Shown: piece after piece, positions 32,682-46,240 of the stretch
How the letters are laid out: each line of letters begins with the position of its first letter
How positions within the stretch are numbered: the first letter of the stretch is position 1
Assembly: GCA_037693485.1 (NCBI GenBank)
Contig: CM075344.1
Location: 100,181,001 to 100,245,000 of the forward strand
DNA from: Kitagawia praeruptora
Taxonomy: Eukaryota; Streptophyta; Magnoliopsida; Apiales; Apiaceae
DNA: 64,000 nucleotides
Direction: 5' to 3'
Notes under the pieces: generated by a model
What the model was told of the DNA's origin: nothing
Database searches by the model: none
Seen by the model: the letters and a program-made list of their open reading frames with translations, nothing else
Translations under genes and position numbers: made by a program

Positions 32682-34839
32682 TGTAACACCCCCAAATCCG
32701 GGGTCAAGGATTTGGTAGCTACGCGGAAATCCTCAATGTCAAATTACCTGTTTAACGACATTAAACCATCTGTAATCATTAAAACTGAAATATAACTCTG
32801 CGACCCCAACCACCAAGCATCTTTTAGGTCATAGGGCAAGAAACAAGAATTCAATTACTTACATTTTTCATTACATCCATCCTATTACATTGCACTGTGT
32901 CTTACAAATCTTATATTACTAGTATAGCTTTGTTGGGAAGTACACCAGCAACTAGAGCTACTCAGTACCAAGTAATATAAATATTACACATCGATATACT
33001 TACATTTAACTTATTCTAGCTATAGCCTTTCTGGATCATATCATCTTCATAAGGGCGTACTGCCTGCTTCTTCTGAGCCATGCAAATAAGCCTCAACCGT
33101 CTACCTTCCACTGAAAGGTTAATATTTGAAACAAGCAAGAATGAGCGAAAGAATTGCTCAGCAAGTTAATAATAGAACTTCACAATATATATATCAATAC
33201 ACACAAGGTTATTCAATATCTAACGATATTTAATATCATTTCTGAAACATTTAACTATGGAATTTTAATAAGGGAAGTATAACCTTTGATATAACATCAA
33301 ATGAACAATCTGAGATCATAATAACCATAGTAAGCTTCATACCTTAGCAAAATGGTATAAGTTGTAGTCCCAATAACCTTTAATAAAACTCTTCAAAATA
33401 TGCAGTTCAATATACTGCTACTACAAGTGGTTTCATCAAACAGAAACCAAACTATGAAAAGATCCCCTTTTTAGTATTCCACAAGTCTGAAAGTATATAC
33501 ATATAAGTATATCATTTATATCACAACACCCTACAGTTCATTATTCTGCAAGGGATTTAACTTCTTTAACCACTTGATAAGTTTAAGACCCATAGGTAAC
33601 TGATAATAAAAGAGTCAAGGTTTTTCAAACGAACCATTTATAAGGTACCAAATCAGTACTTCTCAAGCTTGAAAATGTTTATATGTATGTATATCATTTT
33701 CGCCAAAACACTTGATGGATCAAGATACTGCACCTCAGCAATATAATAACAATTCTAAAATATCTTTGAAACTGTATGCATTGCATTGACGGACATGGTG
33801 CTAGTATATTGTAAAAGATGAAGTTATAAGATAGTTCAATATAACTTTTCCGTAAAATATCTGCTATATAGAATATAAGCAGAATATCAACATATAACTT
33901 GAAAGATGAAGTCATAAGATGATCCAATATCAAAACCTCCTTATCATAACTCATGTTATGTAAGGTATCAACAGAGTCATCAATTGTAAGATAAAGGATG
34001 AAGTTACAAGGTAACTCAAATTATATTTCCGAGGGAATATCTGCTATGCCAAAGATAAGCCAGATATTATCAATTTTCATAATAAAGGAATTTGCCGGAA
34101 GAATATTGCAATTCCAGTTCAAACACTTTTCAACCCTGCAAACAATGATAATTTTAGAGAAAATTTCCCAATTTGGAAGATGAACTAATACGGGAGCTTG
34201 CCGCGCCAGGAGCCACAACATTTACGATGATCAGTCACATGTCATGCTCCCCATCATTTGGTCTCTACATGTAGAAGGAAGCACCGACGGATCGCCCGCC
34301 CTCTGGAACCCCCCGGCCAACGGTTGGGCCATTGCTGGACCGGTGCCACTCGGCCACTTACGCGTCTCCTAGTTCAATAACATCCATGACTCTGAAACGT
34401 AAAGTTTGTCCCCCTTTCCCCAAGTATAATACTTGTTGATAAGACTCCACAAAGTAGTCGTATCTAGTTGGAAAGGAAAATTCACCAATATTTCCCAAGC
34501 TGATGCTTGTTAATGGACATAAACTTGTTCCAACAATCTTACCCCTCGAATGATGAGTGGGTACACAAGATTCAATGACTCATAGCAACCCAGTTGCGAA
34601 CGAAAAGAATAGTTTCAAAGAAATTATGACCAAGAAGTCATCAAGATAGATAACATTTCTCAAGTAAGGTTCCCTTACAATTTAACGGATAGAATTGAAT
34701 GAAGAATGGAATCTTGAGAACCTTTCTTGATAATAGTATTAATAATAAGACTCCGAAATAATTTACATAATATTTGGAGGTCGGAAATAGCATTTGAATG
34801 AAGTAAATCATTCTTGAAACGAGTTAGAAGAATTAAATA

Positions 34840-35205
34840 AATATTCTAAAGAATATTTATTAAGTCAAAAATATTGAAGGAATAATCTTAATATAAGCTA
34901 TTGCTCAATTGGATATTCGAAAAGATATTGATTAAATAAATAATGATCGAATGAATAATCGAAATAATATTCATTATTTAACTTAATTAAATTCTTAAGG
35001 AATATTCAAAATAATATTCGATGAATAAATTGACCCTGAGTGAATATTAAAGATGATATTCATTAAATAAAGTTCAAATGAATATTTAAAATAATATTCA
35101 TTTACTAAATAATCTCGAATGAATATTCAAAATAATATTCATTATTTAACTATCTCAAATGAATATTTAAAATAATATTCATTAAATAAATAAGGGAAAA
35201 TATCT
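34840..35205 (-). repeat. AT-rich hairpin array in the left giant LTR
   Basis: Repeated units of about 50 bases each contain an inverted repeat such as AATGAATATT...AATATTCATT around a 6-base loop. At least six units are visible. The matching array in the right LTR is at 53100. Confidence 0.8.
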
Positions 35206-35841
35206 ACTTAAATATTTTCCTCTGAAAGTAATCATGACATATCAAGAAATACTGACTCCCGATCTATATTTAAGGAATTTAAGTCATACGCCCTTCACTA
35301 AGGGCATTTGCAAAACCCGGCTTATAACTAATATCTCATATCTAGCTTATAAGCCAATATCAACCCGTAGTCAAGTATCAAAATATACTTTTAAAAACAG
35401 TTATGCCTTCCAATATCATATTTAACATAAATGATATTCATATGGTGTTTCTCGACTGAGATAATACTCAAATAACATTCCTCGAAAGATTTAGTAAGCA
35501 AATACAATTCCTCGAATGATATCGTATTCAAATAATAATCCTCGAATGGTTTCCAAGTAATTCATACTTCACGGAAATATAATTAATGTTTATAAATGAC
35601 ATTCCTCAAAATAAATAATAATCTGCCGTTGGAATCCCTCCGGGTTTCCACGACTACCTCTATCTCACAAAATACCGACTCCCGGTTTAGAGTCTAAACA
35701 ATGAATATGCTTTAATATCTAGAGCTACAAGGTATACTTGTACATAAATACTTAACTCAAAAGATCGCATATAATCCAAAGGTCAAATCTATTTTAACCG
35801 GAAAATAAGATTATAACAAAACTGTTTAACAATATACCTGG

Positions 35842-36281
35842 TGATATGGGCTAAAAGTAAGCCCTAAAGACACATTTAATGTGACATTAATTAGACCCGG
35901 AATGGCCCAAACGTGGGGACCACCAAATGGGCCCAATCCCTATTTATAATATTAATTTCGTAATTAATATTAGGGGTAATAAACATCTCAGCAAATAAGA
36001 GTCAAACAAGGATATTACTCTTGCCTGACTTAGCCTCCAAGATACATATTCCAACATGGAAACTGACTCCTACAAGGAAGGGGTCTAGAACCTTCCTCAA
36101 GGCGGTGGCTTGCCCACCAAGTCACCCACTCCTACCATAATTCCTAGGCTTCTCAGTACGAGATACGTAGGCACTCTGTGAGGACCGATTAGTCCCGAAC
36201 ACGGAAACAGCCATTAAAGCACGAAGCTCCCAAACCCTAGCATTAAATACAAATTCGTAACCTAGTTTTTATTCCACAACA
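35842..36281 (+). repeat. 5' LTR of Tat copy 2, lacking its TATA region
   Basis: 440 bases, against 495 in copy 1. The main difference is a deletion of about 55 bases after GGCTTCTCAG that removes the TATATAAAG box and the probable start site. Confidence 0.9.
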
Positions 36282-36283
36282 TT

Positions 36284-36299
36284 TGGCGCCGTCTGTGGG
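36284..36299 (+). promoter_or_regulatory. Primer binding site of Tat copy 2
   Basis: TGGCGCCGTCTGTGGG, identical to copy 1 and in the same position relative to the LTR end. Confidence 0.88.
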
Positions 36300-36314
36300 A
36301 AGAAGACATCGACC

Positions 36315-37700
36315 ATGGTTCAAACACGAAGAACAGCACCAAGCACTACCGAGCCAATCGCTACCGAGGCTCTACCTATAAGCTCTGCTCCGCCTGTCAC
36401 TGAACAAGTACCCCCAGCCACAGGGGCGATCACTCAAACTTAGGTTTCTCAACCTCCAGGGACGAATCCCCATGTCGAGAGGACGTTACCTATGGTCGTT
36501 CACCCAGGTCAAGGAACCAGCTCCCTCCAGATGCTGGTTTCTCCTCTAGTTGATCCCAGTCGCCCACCACCAGGGGTACAGATCCATACTACGGATCTCC
36601 CAATGAGTACTAACCCGATGTATGGCCTGCCTAACTACCCTCCTGGACCCAGTGGTCATGCCTTGCAGATCCGAGATCGAGAGTATCTTGACTACTCTGG
36701 CCCCTATACTGACGATTCATCAACTGATGATGATCGTGATGAAGCCCCGAGAAGGCGATGTGCTAGCAGAGAACGAAGAAGAAGAACACAAACTATCCAT
36801 GATGGACCCCCCTTGACAGCTGCTGAAAGAATCAAGGCTCATGAGGCCAAGATTTTAAGGATAAAGGAAGATATTGCCAGAGAAGTGATACACATCGTGG
36901 GAGAGGCCCCGAAGCGGGCTAAAATCACACTTGGTTTTGATGATTCTGATCTTGAAGGGGTGAAGTTCCCCCATGACGACCCGTTGGTCATAACTCCTGT
37001 AATTGGAAACTCAGAAGTGAAGCGAGTCTTGATAGATAATGGAGCTTCCGTTGACGTTCTATTTCATGATGCATTTGTGAAGATGGGTTACAATGATTCT
37101 CAGTTGACCCCCAATAACATGCCTATATACGGATTTAATGGAGTAGGATCTAAAGTTGAAGGGACTATTCAATTGCCTATGACTATTGGATAGGAGCCCA
37201 AGAAGGCCACTCAGATGTTGAACTTCTTGGTAATCAAGGCGGTTTCAACGTACAACGCTATCCTCGGAAGGGCTGGACTTCATGCATTCAAGGCTGTTGC
37301 CTCAACTTATCATATGAAGATCAAGTTCCCAACCCGGAATGGTGTTGGAGAACATAAAGGCAATCAAAAGATGGCACGAAGCTGTTATGTAGCTGCATTA
37401 AGGCCTGACGGAGTCGGGGGGCAGGTCCTTTCGATTGAAGACATGGACATCCGCAGTGATAAGGAACACCAAGAAAGTCCAGAAGAGGACATCACACATA
37501 AGCCTCGAACAGCCATCAAGGCTAAGGCGTCAACTGACTTCGTGGTTGAATGTAACATTGGCAACCAAGAAGTCGGGGGGCAGGAGATAGTACCCCAAGA
37601 AGAAAGTGAACTTCAGAAGAAGAATGAGGAGACTAGAAGGAGTAGTAGGTGCTCTATTTTGATGGAGCATCAAAAAAAAAATCAAGCCATGCAGGCCTAG
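36315..37700 (+). pseudogene. Tat copy 2: gag N-terminus fused to protease and an RNase H scrap
   Basis: It starts MVQTRRTAPS. A TAG at 36441 lies in the N-terminus. At 36884 the frame jumps from the Gag leader straight to the stretch before protease (REVIHIVGEAPKRAK), losing the Gag core and zinc motif relative to copy 1, yet staying in frame. Protease VLIDNGASVDVLF is intact; a TAG is at 37191. At about 37490 it jumps again to a fragment of the first RNase H end (KPRTAIKAKASTDFVVEC) and decays by 37700. Confidence 0.85.
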
Positions 37701-38230
37701 TCTTGCAAAGTTGGACTTAGCTTGATTCTATTTATGTACCAAGCACCTGATGTGTGTAAGTCAAAGATGACCAAGTACCGAAAATAAAAGAATATACGAA
37801 TGGAAACAAACAAATGCATAAATAAAACTCTGAAGGGTCGAGAGTTAGGTTACAACACAACCAAATAAGTGTTTCAAGTCCTTGAAGGATCCGGGATAAA
37901 AGACATCTGGCAATCAAAGCCATGCAAGGCTGTGGAGGCTAAAGACTAGCCACTTTTTAATGTTTTCAAAAATGACTTGGATGGAGAATCTAAGGTAGAA
38001 GACCAATAGAGAACCTTAAACAATGATCAAGAAGTTCAAGCAAACTCTCGTTTTAAAGAGTTTAAAAGGCGAGAAGCCCACATGATTGTTTAATTTGAAA
38101 TCTAAATCGAGGAATCAACATTGAATCCTTGACTTAGAATCAAGAAAAACAAAAAAAAATGATGGAACCAAGACAAACGTTGAAGTCCTGATGGACCACC
38201 CGTTGAAGAAACATATTGCATAGCCCGAAA
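37701..38230 (+). other. Displaced 3' spacer fragment within Tat copy 2
   Basis: Part of this (about 37728-37800) matches the spacer after integrase in Tat copy 1 (21173-21240), here lying upstream of RT. The rest is non-coding and unrecognised. It marks a rearrangement rather than a gene. Confidence 0.65.
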
Positions 38231-39970
38231 GCCAATTGAAGGAACCCCTTGAAGGGCAAGTTGACAACATTCTTACAAGAGAATAGTGATGTGTTTGCTT
38301 GGACAGCAGCTGATATGCCAGGGATTGATCCCCAGCTCATAACTCACAAATTGAATGTCGATCCTAAACGAACGACATTAAAGCAGAAGAAGAGGAATTT
38401 CGCTCCAGAAAGGCAAGAGGCCATTAAACAAGAAGTTGGCATGCTCTTATAAGCTGGGTTTATTGAAGAGATTCAGTTCCTCAAGTGGTTGGCTAACCCT
38501 GTGATGGTCAAGAAGGCAAATGGGAAGTGGAGGATGTGTATAGACTTCACTGACTTGAATGATGCATGTCCTAAGAATTGTTTCCCTCTACCAAGGATAG
38601 ATACGTTGATAGATGCCACAGTTGGGCACGAGATGCTGAGTTTCATGGATGGTTTCAGTGGATACAACCAGATCAAGATGCATAAGGATGACATCCCTAA
38701 GGTATCTTTCATAACCGACTTTGGTGTTTTCTGTTATCTTGCTATGGCATTTGTGCTAAAGAATGCAGGAGCTACTTACCAACGATTGGTGAATAAAATA
38801 TTTGCCCATCTAATTGGAAAAACCATGGAGGTCTATATTGATGATATGTTAGTCAAGAGCCTATTCACGGCCGATCATATTAAGCACCTCGGAGATGCAT
38901 TTGAAGTGCTGAGGCACCACGAGATGATGTTGAATCCAGCTAAGTGTGCCTTTGGCATTGGATCTGGGAAGTTTTTAGGACTGATGGTTTCAAAAAGAGG
39001 CATTAAGGCCAACCCTGACAAGATCAAGGAGATCTTATACATGAAGCCACCACGCTCTATAAGAGATGTGTAGAAGTTGACAGGCCGAGTTGCGGCCTTG
39101 GGGAGATTCATCTCCAAATCTGGTGATAAATGTTTGCCATTTTTTCAAGCATTGAAGAAAGTGAAAAATTTTGAGTGGACACCTTAGAGCCAGGAGGTCT
39201 TTGAACAATTGAAGAAGTACATGGCCGAAGCCCCGTTGTTGGATAAACTAGTCCCGGAGAGACTCTCTACCTATACTTGGCAGTATCTGAGCAAGCACTG
39301 AGTGTCGTTCTCGTTCGAGAAGAAAGCCAGGTTCGGAAACCCATCTACTATGTAAGCAAGGTGTTGCATGGGGCTGAGTTAAATTACTCTACCATCGAGA
39401 AGTTTGCCTTGGCATTGATAACGGCCTCGAGGAAGCTACGACCGTATTTCCAGGCGCACAAAATTGAAGTCCGGACGGACCAGCAACTGAGGAACATATT
39501 GCATACCCTAAGGCCAGTGAAAGGCTAATCAAGTGGGCCATAGAACTTGGAGAGTTTGATATCAAGTATAAGCCTCGGACAGCCGTCAAGGCTCAGGCAT
39601 TGGCTGACTTCGTGGTTGAATGCACCATTAACAACCAAGAAGTCGGGGGGCAGGAGATAGTAACCACCCCTGAAAGTGGAGATAAAGATGAAGAACTTGT
39701 AGCTGATCAGAAGGGATATTGGGTGTTCTATTTTGATGGAGCATCAAAAACAAAATCTAGTGGTGCAGGATTAGAAATCTAATGAGGGTCATGAACCTCA
39801 AGGTCTACGGAGACTCAAGGCTTGTAGTATCACAAGTGAATGGCGAGTTTGAGGCCAAGGATGAAACCATGGCAAAGTATCTAAAGATTGTAAAGGGTGT
39901 TATAACCCAATTTGAGGAGTGCTATGTGGAGCACATTCCAAAAAATGAAAATGTTAAGGCTGATGCCCCA
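38231..39970 (+). pseudogene. Tat copy 2 reverse transcriptase and RNase H domains
   Basis: It resumes at the region before RT (LTTFLQENSDVFAWTAADMPG). RT keeps KANGKWRMCIDF, FMDGFSGYNQIKM and an intact YIDD. Stops at 38450, 39071 (TAG where copy 1 has CAG) and 39185. Frameshifts lie near 39250 and 39515. The first RNase H is recognisable. The second has a deletion near 39778 and breaks off at NVKADA, fused to the integrase zinc region. Confidence 0.88.
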
Positions 39971-41095
39971 GGAGGTCTATGTTGTCATCCCGTACCTAAA
40001 ATGTCTAAGGCCCCAAGAGGCAAAGGAAGCACTGGAGGAAGTTCATGGAGGGATCTATGGGCAACACTTGGGGGGCAGAGCCCTAGCTCCCAAGATCACC
40101 CGCTTGGGATTCTATTGGCCAGAGATGCTGGCTGATGTACAGAGCTATGTCAAGAGATGCGGTAGATGCCAAGAGCACGCACCGGTTGTGAGGCAGGCAC
40201 CTGAGATGTTAACATCGATTAACTCTCCTATCCCATTTTCAATGTGGGGAATGGACATGCTTGGTCCCTTTCCCGTAGCTTCAGCACAAAGGAAGTTTCT
40301 GACAGTGGCCATCGACTACTTCACTAAGTGGATTGAGGCTAAGCCTTTAGCCAAGATAACCACCAAACAAATTTCCCAGTTCTTTTGGGAGAGCATCATC
40401 TGCAGATAGGGAATCCCCCGAATCCTTGTGACGGATAATGGGACAAAATTCAACAATGAAGAGTTTAAGAAGTACTGCAAGGAGAATGTTATTGAACTTC
40501 GCTTTTCTTCAGTAGCTCACCCTGAGGCTAATGGACAAGCTGAGGTAGTAAATTGAATTATCCTTGATGGACCGAAGAAGAGGGTCGGACGCTCAAGAAA
40601 CACTTAGGTGGATGAGTTGCTGCCTATACTTTGGGTATACCACACCACCTACAAAGTGATAACTGAAGCAACCCCATTTTTGCTGGCTTATAGAGCCGAG
40701 GCAGTTGTGCCCCCTAGAGATTACACATGCATCACCAAGAGTGGAAGCATATGATCCCAAGACCAATGAAAAAGGCGTGAGGCTCGCCCCCGATCTGATT
40801 GACGAGGTTAGGGATGAAGCGAATGCTAGAAACGCAGAGCGTCAGAAGAGAGCATCTTTTCACTGCAACCAAAGGGTTAAGGAGAAGTTCTTTCGACAAG
40901 ACAACTTGACTCTGAGGAAGATAGAGGCCTCCAGAGTTGGCCAGAAGGGAAGACTATCCCCCAATTGGGAAGGGTCGTATCGAGTCAGGAAGACACCAGG
41001 ACGAGGATTCTACAGGTTGGAAATCTGGGATGATGAACACATTCCAAGATTAAGGATTGAATCCTTGAACTTCAAATCTCAACACAACATTAATT
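39971..41095 (+). pseudogene. Tat copy 2 integrase
   Basis: The HHCC region (EVHGGIYGQHLGG, RCGRCQEHAP) and the core (GMDMLGPF, TDNGTKF, and Glu in ANGQAE) are present. Stops lie at 40407, at 40554 (TGA where copy 1 has CGA) and at 40605. A frameshift is near 40700, and the C-terminal region (VKEKFFRQDNLTLRKIEAS, then NWEGSYRVRK) is in the new frame. It keeps the Lys codon that copy 1 has as a stop. Confidence 0.88.
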
Positions 41096-41890
41096 GAGCC
41101 TTGATGGCCAACAAGGCTGTCCGCCTCCAATCAAGCTTGTCATGTGGATTCAAAGCATTGAACTAAGAGACGTCGGTCAAGTTGAAACCTAAGCAAAGTT
41201 CTATGAGTATCAGAGAAAGGTTGGAAACCTAGAATCAAGATAAAGGATTGATAACCAACCAAGACATACCATTCCCGAGGCGCTAAGGAGAAAGTGAACT
41301 TCCTGAACGATCGACCGAGAAGTAAGACCTCCCATATATGGAACAAGGGGGGCAAGAACTAAAGAACCTCATCTCCAGTTCAACATCTTAGAATGAGAAT
41401 CATGGGTTGGTGATAACCTTAAAACCAAGGATTCAGCAAACAAGTTAAGGCCCAGAAGGTCACGAGGACTAAGAAACAAGTCATTCGAATTCAAGGTTCA
41501 TGAAACCTTTCAAGGCATGGCAAACACCTCCTATTGACCTGAAACCTCGCGATTGGTGGTCCAGAACACCCCCAACTTGATAAATGTGTTGGTAGTTGAT
41601 TAAGAATACTTATTAGGAAAGCTAATAAGAAAGTTTGATACCTCGATTTGGAAATTGAAAAATCAACTTGGGATCCTGGGTCTTTGATCCAGAACACCAA
41701 CGTTGAACCTGAGAACATCAACCTCGAATCCTAGGATGAGAAACACGAAAGATTAGCCATGAAGGCCAAGATTAGCCATGAAGGCCAAGATTAGCCATGA
41801 AGGCCAAGATTAGACATGAAGGCCAAACTTGAGGGGGTTGTGAACCTCCAATCAAGATCCAAAGGTTGAAACTTCAAGTCAAATCTCCAA
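41096..41890 (+). other. Non-coding tail of Tat copy 2
   Basis: No reading frame is supported. It contains four 19-bp repeats of GATTAGCCATGAAGGCCAA at 41751-41826. This sequence is not seen in Tat copy 1, so it may be a divergent 3' region. It ends at the deletion junction with the giant LTR. Confidence 0.6.
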
Positions 41891-42987
41891 AGCATACATC
41901 AATATCCTTCTAGATATTTTTAATCGAAAATATCTCAAGTATAATATTTGCAATATTCTATGAACAAGATACCGATTAAGGGGAGGTGAGTCATAATTTA
42001 TCGGTCTCCATCAACAACATTATAAGTCATGGGATTTTGACAATTGGCATAAGCAGAATTTAATATCATTAACAAGCCCAAAATAAAATGATTTTGAAAA
42101 CAAAGCACAGGGCTAGGGACTTGAAATCATGGATTTAACTTAGTTTGCATATTTCATATATTTCAAAATATATATACTCTGAACGATAGAGTATGCATAA
42201 TTAAACTTGCCTCTGGTCCTTAGGAGAAACAGAAAACCGCGAATAAATCCTTCGCACCTCGTCCAAGCAATTCCATGGAGGTAGTCTAACTTTCTTTGTA
42301 TGAAGCACCGATCCTTTTTGATACACGTTGCTCCAACTTGATTGCACCCTAATGATATTGTAATGGTTACGAGTACGTGTCAGTCCAACCTCGTATTCTC
42401 GAGTTGACACAACGCATAATTGTCACTAAGTCACCTAAAGTCAAACTGTAGGTGTCCTTCCTATAGCTGACTACTCAATACAGATTAATGCACATAACAC
42501 ATTTAGCAAGGAAAATGAAATGGAAAAGTCCCCTTTTTAAAGTGGACATTTCCTGGTGCTAACCACTACAAACCATACCACTTAATCAATTTCACTTAAC
42601 ATACGCAACTATAATACCATCGACATTCTATGACAACTTAATTAATATGTAATCCTCAAAACATACTTAGTCCTCGATAAAGACTCATAATACCCATTTA
42701 ATCTTTAAGACACATTTAATCCTCGAATTAGCACATAATCCTCGAATCAACAATTAACCTCCAAAATAATTCACTTAGCACGTATTCACGTAAACAATTA
42801 ACATCCACTTCATGCCTCTAGACCATTGATATTAAATAAGTTAAATAAATTTAATCGCAGGGGATTTTCAGAAAATTTCGGCATGAGGTATTCGTTTATC
42901 GGACTATGGGCACAGCCCCTCAAATACAATTCAACCCTGTTTTTGCAAAAATAAAGTTGCCTCAACTTGCAGCAAAGTAAACAAGTA

Positions 42988-43058
42988 AGAAAAGTACCCG
43001 CCCAGACATGCGGCACCTAGCACATAAGGAAAAGTATCCGCCCAGACATGCGGCACCT
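42988..43058 (-). repeat. Two 40-bp units in the left giant LTR
   Basis: Units share AAGTATCCGCCCAGACATGC and GGCACCTAGCACATAAGG. The right LTR has three units at the same place (from 55681). Confidence 0.85.
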
Positions 43059-46000
43059 CAACATTTAAGGAAAGTAAACTAAGTTTATCCACATTTGAAA
43101 ACTATCCACATAAGCCAACATCACGTAGTTGACAATTATACTTTCAACATATACTATAACTTGATTCATACCATTTAGCACTTAGCCAATTAGCCATTCA
43201 TATAATTACACCTCCTATAACAATAACCATTACAATTAGCAATTCAACTTTCTACCCGAACCATTATCGATAATCATTTAACCAATATAATCAATACCAA
43301 GTAATTGACAGATGTGGCATCCGACAAATTCTATGACTCGACTTATAGCACTTAGTACATAAACATTTATCGATGACCATATATGACAAGTAAGCCACAT
43401 AACTTTACATACTATCCGACACTAGCAATTAGCAATTATTCGACAACTAACCCGAATATATTATCCGACAATTAATAATTAACCATTACTAACCCGAACA
43501 TTTAATCGGACTCACAATTAAACCCAAAAATAATCCAAATTATTAATACTCTAATATTCTCCAAAAATCCCAATTTGGACTCCCGAAAAATAATAACTAA
43601 CATTTTCCAAAAACTTGAATCCAACTTCGAAAATTAAGATTTAACTACAAATTCCCGAAGTCAACTCTAATGGCCTAACTTTGACCGGCTATAACTCAAT
43701 CATTTCTTATCCGATTTACATGATTCAATAGTGTATTCCATGTATTTTTCCGCAAGGATTCTGAATATGAAATTTGTTTTCAAATCCGACATTACCAGCT
43801 AACAAAACGAATTGATATACATAGCAGAATATTAATAACTTACATATCAAACATATACATGAACTACACATAAACACACAATTTAAATCTAATTAAATTA
43901 CAACACTTAACTAATTAAATTACTACAATTAACTATATCGTAATTTACAACTAATTAAATTACCACAATTAAATACATAAAATAAAATACGAAGTATACC
44001 CTTTTTTCCGGTGACCACCACGAAAACTCCACCATCTCTTCTCCTCTCTCTCTCTCTCTCTCTCTATATATCCCAGCTGCTCCTTCATCTCCCCTGCACC
44101 TCCCTCGCTTCTACCACCAAGGAGGCGCCATCACCGAACACCGGTCATCTCCCCCGCAGTCCAGCCACCGCGCGACCTCCTTCCCCGCTGCTGCACATAC
44201 TAACACGCGCACATATACACACACGCGTGTATACACACACACACACACACTAGTATATACCTATATATATGTATATTATAGCTAGTTGGGTTGTAAATTG
44301 AAACCCCCCAATCTCTCCTCCTCTCTCCCGATTTCTTTCTCCCCCTCCCCCGACTGATTTCTTCTTTGCGGCTGTGTTGTGTTTGTATGTAGTCGTGTAT
44401 GTATATGATGTGTGCTGTGTTCTTAACCTAATGGGCTCAAGCCCAATAACAAATAAAAGCTATACAATTAAACACTACACACCTTAAACAATATTTTAAG
44501 CTAATTACTCTAATTTGTAAAAATAAAATTTCTAGCATAATTAAATACTAGAATATTTTTAAAGATTTGTAGAGAAAGAATTTGTAATATCCATAAATTT
44601 TCGAATAATTTTTTTTCTGATCGATATTTAAATTTTAATTAAGAGCGATGCACTAGTATATTTTAATTAACGAGTTTTTGTAAAATTTCGAAATTCTAAA
44701 TATTCGTATGCAAGTAAAATTATATTATATTTATTTAAATATATTTATTTGGTTTTTATTAAAATTAGGAAAAATAAATTTTAGTTTTGGGTCGAATTTA
44801 TTTTTTTAAAAACGAAATTAGAGGCTCGTTTTAATTGACCAGTAGGGGAAAACGATTTTTAATATTACCAATTTGAATAATCAGTTCATTAATTTGAAGT
44901 GGAGACTGCATTATTTTCCACAAATCACGGGTACTCTTTTCGGCGCACAAAAACATGTTTCCATGTTTTGTTCCACTACTTTATCTTTTTAATTTTTAAT
45001 TCCCATGATTGTATCTTTTAATTTAATATTTACAAAAACCGGACCTATACATATATTCTAACCACACACCCACTTCTTTTGTTTATATAACACCAGTACA
45101 ATCTTTTCCTCTCATTTTAACAAAGAAAAAACTGACTGTATATACATATACAAGACAGAGTGAAATCACAGTGTTGGGGGAGGAGGTTGAAATTGAGAGA
45201 TTGAGCGAGGAGTTGTCGATTAGTGGTGTTGTGGTTTTGTTTCGAGTCGGTATTGCTGGGATGTAGAGACGAGGGAGAGAGGGGATAGAAGGGAGAGATG
45301 GAGTTTGAGAGAAGAGGGAGATACGAGGAATCGGAGATGGAGAGTAGTGGTGTTGTTGTCGTTGTGTTTGCGTGTGTGGGTTGAATCGGAGAAAGGGGAG
45401 AGATGGAGGGAGACGGTGATTGTTGTTGTTGATGTCGAAAAAGGGAGAAGAGGGGGGGCGGATAATAGAGAGGGAGAGGAGTGCGAGAGAGTGAGCGGAG
45501 AGATTAAATTGGTGATGTTGAGAAGTCGAGTAGTGTGTTGTGGGTGGTGGTACAAACGGGATTAATGGTGGAGGTGGTGGTTTTTAGAGGAGTAACGAGT
45601 GAGGGGGAGAGAACAGAGGAGGGAGAGAGAACGAAGAGAGGGAGAGACAAGTCGAGAGAGGGAGAGAGAGAGAGAGAGAGAGATAGAGAGAGAGATTGAC
45701 AGAGAAAGCAGAGAGATTGGGAGAGATAACGCAGTTGAGTGGAAAAGACGCAGGTGGGGCCCACGATGGGGGTGAGGTGGGGCCCACGTAAAATTTCGGT
45801 TAAATAAAGTAATGATAAAATATTATCGATTGAATGTTATAGTCGGGATTAATTATTTGGATTTTTTAAATTGGTTTAGTTAAAAGTGGGAGTATTATTT
45901 AAATTGTGATAAATAAAAAAATGGTAATTGATTTAGTAAAAGAAATAATTAGTGATTATTTGGATGTAATTTAGAGACTTAATGATTCATTTATAAAAGG

Positions 46001-46071
46001 GGTATTTAAAATGATGAGGGTATTAAAGTGGAATAATTATATAAGTAGGAATAATTGTTGGATTTATTTAT

Positions 46072-46240
46072 TTAATTCGAGGATTAATTATTGTCTTGAG
46101 GATTTATTTATTTAATTCGAGGATTAATTATTGTCTTGAGGATTTATTTATTTATTTCGAGGATTAATTATTATCTTGAGAATTTATTTATTTAATTCGA
46201 GGATTAATTATTGTCTTGAGGATTTATTTATTTAAATTAA
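46072..46240 (+). repeat. 40-bp repeats around TTCGAGGATTAATTA
   Basis: Four units with 40-bp spacing (46081, 46121, 46161, 46201), each with TTGTCTTGAGGATTTATTTA between. Most units hold a short TTAAT...ATTAA inverted repeat. Confidence 0.88.

Larger units (their letters stand above)
35842..41890 (+). mobile_element. Scrambled Tat element (copy 2), 3' end lost
   Basis: It is inserted in the left giant LTR after CCTGG. The 5' LTR and primer site match Tat copy 1. The order inside is abnormal: gag N-terminus, protease, a piece of RNase H, a piece of 3' spacer, then RT, RNase H and integrase. No 3' LTR or right-hand target duplication is present; the junction near 41880-41891 also removes about 480 bases of the giant LTR. 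It has many stops and frameshifts and is inactive. Confidence 0.88.

Noticed and set aside
33694..33954. Small minus-strand frame kept in both giant LTRs (also 51957-52217)
   Set aside because: Conservation is explained by LTR identity; no ATG context, domain or codon-level signal suggests a protein.
44011..44253. Ser/Pro/Leu-rich reading frame with a signal-peptide look (also at 56743-56943)
   Set aside because: It is made by CT microsatellite and CA repeats inside the giant LTR, and length and sequence differ between the two LTR copies as expected for non-coding repeats.
45220..45787. Several overlapping open frames on both strands
   Set aside because: They come from the GA-rich composition of the solo LTR; no domain and no frame preference.
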